Counted from the first letter of the stretch, positions 1 through 6,210 are shown. The stretch is 6,210 nucleotides of DNA from Planctomycetota bacterium (GCA_020425835.1 JAGQRC010000237.1:1-6210); one strand, 5' to 3'. Made by a program: numbers and translations. Notes: generated by a model not told the origin, from the sequence alone.

Positions 1-1693
1 CGTACTCTCCCGGCGTGAGGCTCGGGACGATGGCATCGAAGACGAAGGTCAGGGGCGGGGCCATCCCGCCGACCACCTGGGACTCGGTCGCGCAGGTGAC
101 CCAGACATCGGACGAGGTCGTGCAGACCGTCGGGAACGGCGCCGGCGTTCCCGGCCCGACGCGACGCCAGACGACCCAGTGATCCCAGACGGAAGCCAGA
201 GTACCTATCCCCGGGAGACAGGGGGCGAGGAAGGGCGGCCAGGGCCAGTTCAGCTCGGTGCTCTCGTCGCCCGAGTTCGCGATCTGATACTCGAAGGTCA
301 CGGCGCTCGTCGGGATCACATCGAGGAGCGGGGGACCGCCGTAGGTGGCGATCAGGTCGGGCTCCGGTCCGAGGACGAAGGAGTAGTTCACGGCGGACGA
401 CGTCCAGTTGTTGGCCTCATCGATCTCCGGGACCGCGAACTCATCGACGCCGGAGGTCCCGCTCAGTTGACCGTCGACGTAGATCGACAGGTAGAGATCC
501 TGTCCTGCCATCTCGTCGATCTCCGGGAGGGTGATCCCGATGTTCCGAGTCCCCGTGCTCGTGAGGTTGTCCTCGCAGTGGATCAGGAAGTAGGAGGGAA
601 GCACCGGCTCAAGCAGCGTCGGAGCGCTGGTGCTCGTCGAGAGGAAGATCAGCTCGCGCCACACTCCACCGCCACCCGCACCGCTCGAGTCCTCGACCGT
701 GTACTGGACGTCGATCACCTCGCCGGGGCAGTAGCCCGCGCCGCAGGTCGCGGGGCTCGTGATCATCGGATCGACCACCGTCAGGTCCGTGCCGGCGCCG
801 GCGGTCAGGGTGACGGGGAACTCGACGATGTTGTCGCTCTCGTCGATCTCGCAGTAGAGACCGGCCGGGTCGATGGCGATCTGCAGGAGAGTCGGTCCGC
901 TCACGGAGGTCGGCCACGGGTTGGTGGTGATGTCGAAGTAGTCCGTCGGGAGAGTGAACGATCCCTCGCTGAGCGCGGAGGCGGTGAGATACGGATAGGG
1001 CGAAGCGCTGAGCGATCCCGTGGGGTCGTAGTATTGACCGGCGCCATCCGTGAGGAAGACCTCGACGGTCCAGAGCGAGAGCGCCGCGACGGCATCCACC
1101 GTCCAACCGAACTCGGCCAGCGAGGGCAGCGCTCCGCCGAAGATCGTCGCGGGCGCGGTGGGCGGTGAGGCGAAGCCGAGATCCAGTCCGGTGAGCAACA
1201 CTCCGGCGGTCGAATCCGAGTTGTTCGACTCGGACAGCTCGGCGATGGCACCGAGGTAGTCGATCTCCACATCGATGTTGAGGAGCGGAACCAAGAGAGG
1301 CGGAACGACGAAGCTGGCGGGTCCGACGGGCGCGTAGTCATCGGGGAAGACCAAGGTCTGTGCGATCGACGGGTTGGCGATCGTCGCGCTGACGAGGAAC
1401 GCTGGAGCCGGCGACCCGAGCGGCGTGCCCGTCGCGTCGTAGTAGGTGCCGGCGAAGTCGCTGATGAAGATCGCGTCGGTCGTCGTGATCGACGCGGACG
1501 AAGGCCCCGGGATGATCTCCAGGTCCCAACTCACGTCGCCGGGCCCCAGCGCGCATCCCGCGGAGATGAAGACGGTGGCGCTGGGGTCGATCAGGACGAG
1601 ATCCAGGGTTTGCGCCGTCGCGCTCCGGGATATCGCGCTCAGGACCAGAACCGCGAGCGCAACGCGCGAGAAGTGACCCATTCGAGAGCCCAT
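1..1693 (-). CDS. Secreted CARDB-like repeat protein (C-terminus beyond window)
   Basis: One uninterrupted frame runs from ATG at 1693 to the window edge (564 codons, no stop), so the C-terminus is missing. Residues 1-27 look like a Sec signal peptide: basic R4/R10, hydrophobic core V11-A20, and A25-T26-A27 before Q28 as a signal peptidase I site. The rest is made of repeats of about 130-145 residues. Each opens with an Asp-Leu pair (D31, D171, D303, D446) and closes with an acidic Asn-rich turn (SESNN ending at N158, IDESDN at N288, IDEANN at N429). This is typical of CARDB-type Ig-like adhesion modules, and a fourth repeat is incomplete. Cysteines include C47, C317, C322 and C373. Start choice: GAGG lies 7 bases upstream of the ATG; M5 is a less likely alternative. 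Likely role is extracellular or surface attachment; no catalytic domain is visible. The family call is from repeat pattern only, and any C-terminal sorting domain lies outside the window. Confidence 0.8.
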   Translation of the reverse strand, partial: MGSRMGHFSRVALAVLVLSAISRSATAQTLDLVLIDPSATVFISAGCALGPGDVSWDLEIIPGPSSASITTTDAIFISDFAGTYYDATGTPLGSPAPAFLVSATIANPSIAQTLVFPDDYAPVGPASFVVPPLLVPLLNIDVEIDYLGAIAELSESNNSDSTAGVLLTGLDLGFASPPTAPATIFGGALPSLAEFGWTVDAVAALSLWTVEVFLTDGAGQYYDPTGSLSASPYPYLTASALSEGSFTLPTDYFDITTNPWPTSVSGPTLLQIAIDPAGLYCEIDESDNIVEFPVTLTAGAGTDLTVVDPMITSPATCGAGYCPGEVIDVQYTVEDSSGAGGGGVWRELIFLSTSTSAPTLLEPVLPSYFLIHCEDNLTSTGTRNIGITLPEIDEMAGQDLYLSIYVDGQLSGTSGVDEFAVPEIDEANNWTSSAVNYSFVLGPEPDLIATYGGPPLLDVIPTSAVTFEYQIANSGDESTELNWPWPPFLAPCLPGIGTLASVWDHWVVWRRVGPGTPAPFPTVCTTSSDVWVTCATESQVVGGMAPPLTFVFDAIVPSLTPGEY

Positions 1694-1846
1694 CGGCCAG
1701 CCTCGTTTCCATTCGTTCGGATGTGGGGATTGCGGGGATCGTACCAGCTCGAGCCGCAACGAGGACCTTCGCTCGGAGGGGAAACCTCGGATACTGGGAG
1801 AAACGTCGCGGTTCGGAGATCGAACGTCTCGGTCACCCGCGGGCGG
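1694..1846. other. Intergenic gap without clear signals
   Basis: This gap of 153 bases separates the RlmKL stop from the secreted-protein start. A TACGAT hexamer (minus strand, 1743-1738) resembles a -10 box, but the TTGCGG at 1759-1754 is only 10 bases upstream, too close for a sigma70 promoter. A bulged stem (GAGACGT with ACGTTTCTC, minus strand, about 1828 to 1794) is weak and has no following T run. I see no convincing terminator or promoter, although the change of function suggests the secreted protein is transcribed separately. Confidence 0.5.
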
Positions 1847-3964
1847 TCACCGGGAAGTGAACCACCACGCGCGATGGATCCGGCGATCCCCGATGTCGGA
1901 AGGGATCGAGGCGGGAGTGATCTCGGTCCATCGCCACGCTTCGAGTCGATCGGTCTCGAGCTGGAATCGGCGGAAGTTCGTGGAGAAGAGAACCCGGCCC
2001 CGGGGTGCGAGCAGCGGGCGAAGGAGCTCGAGCAGCTCGACGTGGTCGCGTTGGACGTCCCACACCGAGCTTCCCCGGCGACGGTTCGAACGGGTCGGCG
2101 GATCGACCACCGCGAGGTCGTAACCCGCTCCGTGCTCCCCGGACTCCGTCGGCTCTCGAAGGAAGTCGAGGGCGTCGCGACGAACGAGTCGGTGTCGCTC
2201 GTTCTCGAGTCCGTTGGCTCTCAAGTTCTCGCGCGCCCAATCGAGGTAGGTCTGGGAAGTGTCCACCGATGTCGTCGCCCGCGCTCCCCCAGCGGCAGCG
2301 GCGACCGTGAACGCGCCGGTGTAACAGAAGAGGTTGAGCAGCCGTTTGCCCTTGGCTCTCTTCCGCACCTCCGCGCGCGTGTCGCGATGGTCGAGGAAGA
2401 GCCCGGTGTCGACGTAGTCGGAGAGGTTCGCGATCAGACGCACGCCACCCTCGCTGACGATCACACGTGCGCCTTCGCGGGCCTGCACCTCGTGCTGGAC
2501 CCCTCGCGCTCGACGCTCCTTGCGCTTGACGAAGACCCGGGTCGGGTCGACACCCAGGGTCTCGCCCACGCGATGGATCCAGCGCGCCTCCCGCACGAGG
2601 TCCTGTGGCTCGTCGGGAGGGTAGATCGTGATGTGCAGAGCATCGGCATAGCGATCGACGACCAGAGGGATCGAGTCGACGGCGCGATCGTAGAGCCGGT
2701 AGGCGTCGGTACCCATCGTCTTCGGCCATCGTCGGCGTAGGCGCGCGTTCTCCGCGAGGATCTCGACGAAGCGTCGCTCGTCCGGATCGGCGATGTCCGC
2801 GACGGCTTGCGCGGCCCGCGCGGGAACGGATGACTTCGCGGCGATCGGCTCTTTCGCCGAGTCCGGCTCGACGATGGAGACGCACCACTCCGCTCCGGCG
2901 ATCTCGAGCATCTTCGTGCGAACCGGAACCACGCCGGCCCGCGTCAGGAAGGCGTCCCCCGGTTCGGCTCCATCGCTTCGCGACACGATCACGTGACGAG
3001 CGCGGCGCGCCGTGCGCATGCGAACGACCAGTCGCTCCCGACGCGCGAGCTCCTCGCGAGGATCGGAGAAGAGGTGGACGATCGTCTCGTTGCCGTCCGC
3101 TCGGGAGCTCTCGCCCGTCGAAGTGAACGGTACGAACTCCGTTTCCGAACGAAGCGGGATCACCTCGGCCCGACACTTCGAGCGAATCCCATCGATTCGT
3201 AGGTCGCTCTCGAACGCGACGACCCCATCGAGATCGGGTTCCCCGGGGGGCGGCGCGACTTCGCCGGCATCGATCGAGAACGGAAGCCACCGTGCGCCCG
3301 GAACCACCGCCGAGCGAACTCCGGCGCCGGCCCGCGCGAACAGCGCGACCTCGCGAATCGCCGCGAAGACCCCTTCGCCGAAGATCGCCAGGGGCGTCCC
3401 CGGTGGGATCGACGCGTAGCGTAGCGCGATCGCGATGACCGCGTGGCGGTCATCGTCTCGGTCGAGCAACAGATCGAAGTGAAGGAACTTCGTCTCGATT
3501 CGACTCCCCTTGCGAAGCGCCTTCGTCGTGGACTCGAGCTGCACGCGACCGACGCACGCGGGGTCCGCGACGTCTGCAACGATGCACCCGCTGGGGATGG
3601 CGTCGCGAAGGAACTCGAGCGAGGTGTCGAGCGCGATGCCGGAGCCCTCGGGGATCGACGTGCGCCACGGGACGGAGGCCGCGATCTCACGCAGCTCCTC
3701 GGCGGTCCCCGATCCGATCACCCAGGTCAACGAGGTGATGCACCTCGCGCGGGCGAGGACGGACGCGATCCCCGACGGCTCGGTGGTGAACCGAATCCTG
3801 CCCGGAGCGAGCGTGCGCGCGCGCGTCCCCAGCTCCGTGAGCTCTCGCACGGCGATCGGCTCCCCGCCGATGGGCACCGTGGCGACGAAGGACAGAGTCG
3901 TCGATCGCGCACCGTCGGGGGTCGCGGCGTCGCGACGCGCTCGTCCTCGGCCCCGCTGGATCAT
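1847..3964 (-). CDS. rlmKL: RlmKL-type 23S rRNA methyltransferase with degenerate RlmL half
   Basis: At 705 residues it matches the usual size of the fused RlmK/RlmL enzyme (about 700). The C-terminal half (about 392-705) is a clear RlmK domain, which in E. coli makes m7G2069 in 23S rRNA with S-adenosylmethionine. Seen here are DAYRLYDR (420-427), NLSDYVDTGLFLDHR (513-527), the SAM loop NLFCYTGAFT (544-553), the acidic SVD (566-568), DPPT (621-624) and DVQRDH (636-641). The N-terminal half (about 23-370) follows the RlmL layout: a ferredoxin-like/THUMP-type region, then a Rossmann-like region. However, PGTPL (188-192) is followed by AIFGEGVF instead of the DPxCGSGT SAM motif, and the expected NPPY site reads SDPREE (300-305). 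I infer that the m2G2445 activity is lost and this half may act in RNA binding. The ATG overlaps the stop of the upstream pseudouridine synthase (ATGA), implying translational coupling. The RlmK call is strong; the homology of the N-terminal half to RlmL is moderate. Confidence 0.88.
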   Translation of the reverse strand: MIQRGRGRARRDAATPDGARSTTLSFVATVPIGGEPIAVRELTELGTRARTLAPGRIRFTTEPSGIASVLARARCITSLTWVIGSGTAEELREIAASVPWRTSIPEGSGIALDTSLEFLRDAIPSGCIVADVADPACVGRVQLESTTKALRKGSRIETKFLHFDLLLDRDDDRHAVIAIALRYASIPPGTPLAIFGEGVFAAIREVALFARAGAGVRSAVVPGARWLPFSIDAGEVAPPPGEPDLDGVVAFESDLRIDGIRSKCRAEVIPLRSETEFVPFTSTGESSRADGNETIVHLFSDPREELARRERLVVRMRTARRARHVIVSRSDGAEPGDAFLTRAGVVPVRTKMLEIAGAEWCVSIVEPDSAKEPIAAKSSVPARAAQAVADIADPDERRFVEILAENARLRRRWPKTMGTDAYRLYDRAVDSIPLVVDRYADALHITIYPPDEPQDLVREARWIHRVGETLGVDPTRVFVKRKERRARGVQHEVQAREGARVIVSEGGVRLIANLSDYVDTGLFLDHRDTRAEVRKRAKGKRLLNLFCYTGAFTVAAAAGGARATTSVDTSQTYLDWARENLRANGLENERHRLVRRDALDFLREPTESGEHGAGYDLAVVDPPTRSNRRRGSSVWDVQRDHVELLELLRPLLAPRGRVLFSTNFRRFQLETDRLEAWRWTEITPASIPSDIGDRRIHRAWWFTSR

Positions 3965-4947
3965 CGCGTGGTCGATCCCGCGAGCCCGGACTCCTCACGA
4001 AGGCGACGGAGGAGCTTCTTCATGTCGGCGGGAAGGGGCGCGACACACTCGAGCGGCGTCCCGGTTCGAGGGTGTTGGAACACAAGGCGATGCGCATGGA
4101 GGGCTTGACGGGTGAACTCGATCGTCGGTGTGACGTGGCTCGAGGTGTAGAGTCGCTCGCCGATCAGCGGGAGCCCGCGCAGCGCCGCTTGCACGCGAAT
4201 CTGGTTGCGCTTCCCGGTCACGAGGTCGACCTGGAGCAGGCTCGCGCGATCGCCGAAGCGCTCGACCACGCGGAAGTGGCTGATCGCTTCGACTCCCGGT
4301 TCCGTGGCGCGGCACCGACGTTGGATCCGCGTCTGGGGGTCGGCGATCAGGGAATCGGTCCATGTCCCGGACTCTTCGTCCGGCCCGCCGCACAGCACCG
4401 TGAGGTAGCGTCGCTGCGGTGTGCGACGAAAGAACTGCTCGCGCAAGACCTCTTGCATCGCCGCGCTGCGCGCGACCACGACGAGCCCGGTCGTCCACCG
4501 ATCGATGCGATGCACGATGAACAAGCGACGACGCTGTTGGCGGTCCAGCGCGGCCTCCAGTCGAGCGAGGACGGTGTCGTCATGGCCATCGGAACCTTCG
4601 CGCGGGACGGTGAGGAGACCGGCCGGCTTGTCGATGACGATGAGATCCTCGTCATCGTGGACGATCTTCAGCCGACCGAGCACCCTCTTCGCCACGGCCG
4701 GCTTCGAGAGCCCGGACGGCTTCGCGGTTCCCGGACGATCGAGCCACACCCGGACCCGACTTCCCACCTTCACCGGTCGCCCACCATCCCGGAGCGTCTG
4801 GACCTCCCCGTCCACGAAGACCTTCCCGCGCTCGAGCGCTTGCGCGGCTCGCTTGCGCGAACCGAGACGCTCTGGCGCCGCGAGCCACTTGTCGAGGCGC
4901 TCGCCCGCGGAGTCCGCACCGACTTCGTGGATCCGGTCGTTGTCCAT
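3961..4947 (-). CDS. RluA-family RNA pseudouridine synthase (RluC/RluD-like)
   Basis: This 328-residue protein converts specific uridines in structured RNA, probably 23S rRNA, to pseudouridine. An S4-type RNA-binding domain lies at about 15-70 (GERLDKWLA, then a GKVFVDGE turn), followed by the catalytic domain from about 93. Motifs in order are the KPAGLLTVP strand (107-115), the catalytic loop HRIDR (146-150, nucleophile D149), GKRNQIRV (245-252), GLPLIGERLY (258-267) and ALHAHRLVFQHPRTG (282-296). Against the usual HRLDRDTSGL and GRTHQIRVH, this protein has HRIDRWTTGL and GKRNQIRVQ, which fits a divergent RluA subfamily; the exact target uridine cannot be assigned. The start has GGGAG 9 bases upstream. 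The stop overlaps the RlmKL start by four bases, giving a two-gene 23S rRNA modification operon that is probably served by the putative promoter near 5014-5044. Confidence 0.92.
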   Translation of the reverse strand: MDNDRIHEVGADSAGERLDKWLAAPERLGSRKRAAQALERGKVFVDGEVQTLRDGGRPVKVGSRVRVWLDRPGTAKPSGLSKPAVAKRVLGRLKIVHDDEDLIVIDKPAGLLTVPREGSDGHDDTVLARLEAALDRQQRRRLFIVHRIDRWTTGLVVVARSAAMQEVLREQFFRRTPQRRYLTVLCGGPDEESGTWTDSLIADPQTRIQRRCRATEPGVEAISHFRVVERFGDRASLLQVDLVTGKRNQIRVQAALRGLPLIGERLYTSSHVTPTIEFTRQALHAHRLVFQHPRTGTPLECVAPLPADMKKLLRRLREESGLAGSTTR

Positions 4948-4955
4948 CGTCGCTG

Positions 4956-4962
4956 GCTCCCG
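4956..4962 (-). promoter_or_regulatory. Ribosome binding site of the pseudouridine synthase gene
   Basis: On the minus strand a CCGGGAG-type purine run ends 9 bases before the ATG at 4947. It matches the anti-Shine-Dalgarno sequence and supports this start, where S4-domain homology also begins within the first 15-20 residues. Confidence 0.6.
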
Positions 4963-4982
4963 GGAAGGAATCGCTCGGTTCG

Positions 4983-4999
4983 CGCGCCACCGAGGCGCG
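4983..4999 (-). other. GC hairpin in the operon leader
   Basis: A perfect inverted repeat has a 6-bp stem (CGCGCC with GGCGCG) and a 5-base loop. It lies in the untranslated leader between the putative -10 box and the ribosome binding site, close to the expected RNA 5' end. There is no T run, so it is not an intrinsic terminator. It could stabilise the mRNA; in GC-rich DNA it may also be chance. Confidence 0.35.
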
Positions 5000-5013
5000 A
5001 GGCTAAGCGGGCG

Positions 5014-5044
5014 AGTATAGCGATGTCCGGGAGGCCGGGGTCAG
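5014..5044 (-). promoter_or_regulatory. Putative sigma70-type promoter for the rRNA-modification operon
   Basis: On the minus strand TATACT (5019-5014) is a 5/6 match to the -10 consensus and stands out in a GC-rich gap. CTGACC (5044-5039) matches TTGACA at four positions with a long 19-base spacer. The implied start near 5007 would give a leader of about 60 bases before the ATG at 4947. The -35 box is weak, so the call rests mainly on the -10 box and its position. Confidence 0.4.
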
Positions 5045-5099
5045 GGCTGCCCGCGGATCTCGGCGACCGGGTGCCGGCTCGACGCCGAAGGTCACGGAC

Positions 5100-5113
5100 C
5101 GGAGCGCGCTCCG
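5100..5113 (-). terminator. Short palindrome after the acetyltransferase stop (weak terminator candidate)
   Basis: A 14-base perfect palindrome, CGGAGCGCGCTCCG, starts three bases after the TAG of the acetyltransferase gene. As RNA it could form a 5-bp stem with a CGCG loop. No T run follows, so it is not a canonical intrinsic terminator. It could instead be a 3'-end stabilising hairpin or a site for a dimeric DNA-binding protein. Confidence 0.25.
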
Positions 5114-5116
5114 CCC

Positions 5117-5743
5117 CTACGCCGTCGGATCGGTGATGAGATCCCCCGCCGCCGCGAGCGTGCGTGTCCAGGCCGGATCGGCGTAGAGCTCCGCGGGAGT
5201 CCGGGGCGGCGATAACTGAACGGTGGGGAGCGACGCGGTGTCCTCGCCGATCCATCGCTCCCAGAAGCCGACATCGTGCCACGCGCCGTGCTTGTGCCCG
5301 ACCCTCGAGAAGACGCCCACTCTCCGAAAGCCGAGGCTCTCGTGGAGACTCACGCTCGCGACGTTCGGCAGCGTGATCCCCGCGATGAGGTTCTGGAAGC
5401 CCATCCATCGGAGTCCCTCGAACAGCGCCGTGTACAGCGCGCGCGCCACGCCGCGCCGGTGAGTCGAGCTCGCCACGTAGATCGCGGTCTCCGCCGTCCA
5501 ACCGTAGGCCGCGCGGTCCCGGAACGCGCAACCGTAGGCATAGCCCAAGCAACGACCGCGCTCCTCGGCGACGAGCCAGGGCGCGAAGGCCGTGTTGCGC
5601 CGCATCCGCTGGCGGATCTCGTCGAGGTCGGGAACCACCATCTCGAACGAGATCGCCGTGTCGCGGACGACATCGCCGTAGATCTCGATGATCGCCGCTG
5701 CGTCGTCCTCGGTCGCGAGCCGGAGCCGGGATCGTTCGTTCAT
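5117..5743 (-). CDS. GNAT N-acetyltransferase, phosphinothricin/MnaT-type
   Basis: This 208-residue GNAT enzyme is predicted to transfer acetyl from acetyl-CoA to the amino group of a small substrate in the cytoplasm. The layout is that of the Pat/Bar/MnaT (YncA) family: LRLATEDD start (8-14), AIIEIYGDVV (17-26), the TAISFE segment (29-34), E85 in the TAETAIYV strand as the likely general-base position, the acetyl-CoA loop HRRGVARAL (95-103), and NVASVSLHESLGF (127-139) followed by RVGHKHGAWHDV (147-158). Known family members acetylate phosphinothricin, methionine sulfoximine or methionine sulfone; the substrate here is unknown. The frame is open upstream to 6064, but homology starts at the ATG at 5743, which overlaps the exporter stop as ATGA with GAAGGG about 9 bases upstream. 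Residues from about 166 form a Pro/Thr/Ala-rich tail of some 40 residues, longer than usual for the family. Confidence 0.9.
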   Translation of the reverse strand: MNERSRLRLATEDDAAAIIEIYGDVVRDTAISFEMVVPDLDEIRQRMRRNTAFAPWLVAEERGRCLGYAYGCAFRDRAAYGWTAETAIYVASSTHRRGVARALYTALFEGLRWMGFQNLIAGITLPNVASVSLHESLGFRRVGVFSRVGHKHGAWHDVGFWERWIGEDTASLPTVQLSPPRTPAELYADPAWTRTLAAAGDLITDPTA

Positions 5744-6210
5744 GCTTCTTGCCCTTCGAGCGGTAGGGCTGGTGTGATCGCGCGCCGCCGGTTCTGTCGG
5801 GCGGAGTGGATCATCACCACGCCCGCGATGATGGCCACCGTTGCGAGCAGGGTTCGCGGACCGATCGTCTCGTCCTTGACGAGCCAACCGAGGAAGAGCG
5901 CGACGACCGGATTGACGAAGGCGTAGGTGGACGCGCTCGCCGCGGAGACGTTTCGCAGGAGCCAGACGTAAGCGGTCAGCCCGATGATCGAGCCGAAGAT
6001 GACCAAGTACAGGAGCGCGAGAACCGAGTCGACGGAGACGATCGCCCCGGAGGCGACCGTCCACTCGCCCGTCGCCGCGGAGATGATCGAGAGCGAGATC
6101 GCGCCGGCGATCATCTCCATCGCCGTGGTCAGGGTCGGCGAATCGGGGAGGCCGGCGCCGCGCGAATAGAGGGAGCCGATCGACCAGGAGAGTGCGGCGA
6201 TGATGAGCGC
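5740..6210 (-). CDS. YedA-like EamA/DMT-family exporter (N-terminus beyond window)
   Basis: The 156 codons visible are the C-terminal half of an EamA-domain transporter of the drug/metabolite superfamily, which normally has ten membrane helices and two EamA repeats in about 300 residues. Numbering from the window edge, five hydrophobic helices fall at about 1-18, 31-47, 62-84, 95-111 and 117-134, matching the second EamA repeat. Diagnostic stretches are the SWSIGSLYSR start (8-17), FGSIIGLTAYVWLLRNVS (72-89) and YAFVNPVVALFLGW (96-109), close to E. coli YedA. The basic tail from R138 is expected to be cytoplasmic. The start and first repeat lie beyond base 6210; the ATG at 6120 is internal. 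The stop overlaps the acetyltransferase start (ATGA), so the two are probably co-translated. Such proteins export amino acids or other small metabolites; the substrate cannot be read from the sequence. Confidence 0.9.
   Translation of the reverse strand, partial: ALIIAALSWSIGSLYSRGAGLPDSPTLTTAMEMIAGAISLSIISAATGEWTVASGAIVSVDSVLALLYLVIFGSIIGLTAYVWLLRNVSAASASTYAFVNPVVALFLGWLVKDETIGPRTLLATVAIIAGVVMIHSARQNRRRAITPALPLEGQEA

Noticed and set aside
179..1168. Long plus-strand open frame (329 codons) opposite the secreted-protein gene
   Set aside because: Its translation is low-complexity Arg/Gly/Asp/Val-rich with no recognisable domain, while the opposite strand encodes a signal peptide and ordered repeats in one unbroken frame. 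It is a GC-driven shadow.
1610..2740. Plus-strand open frame of 376 codons
   Set aside because: It is antisense to the RlmK domain and crosses the intergenic gap; no domain or plausible ribosome binding site was seen.
1833..3290. Minus-strand open frame of 485 codons within the RlmKL gene
   Set aside because: Arg/Ser/Pro-rich shadow in another frame; the RlmK motifs lie in the frame of 1847-3964.
5744..6064. An upstream start at 6064 for the acetyltransferase, giving 315 residues
   Set aside because: The extra 107 residues are an Arg-rich frame-shifted reading of the exporter gene; GNAT homology begins right at the ATG at 5743, which has an ATGA overlap.
5740..6120. The exporter read as a complete 126-residue protein starting at 6120
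   Set aside because: The frame stays open to the window edge and the added 30 residues form the expected first helix of the second EamA repeat, so the ATG at 6120 is internal.
1..6210. CRISPR array, tRNA/rRNA genes, insertion sequence ends, defence or phage genes
   Set aside because: No regularly spaced direct repeats, tRNA-like cloverleaf, transposase motifs or terminal inverted repeats were seen by eye; all coding content is accounted for by housekeeping, transport and secreted proteins.

Overview
The window is 6210 bases of high-GC bacterial DNA in which every supported gene lies on the minus strand, so transcription runs from base 6210 towards base 1. I recognise five coding regions, two of them cut by the window edges, and no RNA gene, CRISPR array, insertion sequence or phage element. 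The GC-rich third codon positions produce many long spurious ORFs on both strands; these are left out. The taxon cannot be fixed from the sequence. High GC, a fused RlmK/RlmL-type rRNA methyltransferase and a Sec-secreted protein built of CARDB-like repeats suggest an uncultivated Gram-negative lineage, for example a myxobacterial/deltaproteobacterial relative or an Eisenbacteria-like group. That is inference only.

Region 1 (6210 to 5117) is a two-gene unit. The second half of a YedA-like EamA/DMT-family membrane exporter overlaps, by an ATGA stop/start, a GNAT N-acetyltransferase of the phosphinothricin/methionine-sulfoximine acetyltransferase type. Export plus N-acetylation suggests detoxification or export of an amino-acid-like compound.

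Region 2 (5116 to 4948) is a short non-coding leader. It has a small palindrome just after the acetyltransferase stop, a putative sigma70-type promoter with a TATACT -10 box, a 6-bp GC hairpin near the expected RNA 5' end, and a clear ribosome binding site.

Region 3 (4947 to 1847) is a two-gene rRNA-modification operon. An RluA-family pseudouridine synthase with an S4 domain overlaps, again by ATGA, a 705-residue RlmKL-type protein. Its C-terminal RlmK half (23S rRNA m7G2069 type) is intact. Its N-terminal RlmL half (m2G2445 type) keeps the fold-level layout but seems to have lost both the SAM-binding glycine motif and the NPPY catalytic motif. This apparently dead methyltransferase half is the most interesting observation in the window.

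Region 4 (1846 to 1694) is a 153-base gap with no convincing promoter or terminator.

Region 5 (1693 to 1) is the start of a large secreted protein: a signal peptide followed by at least three and a half CARDB-like beta-sandwich repeats. It runs off the window end with no stop.
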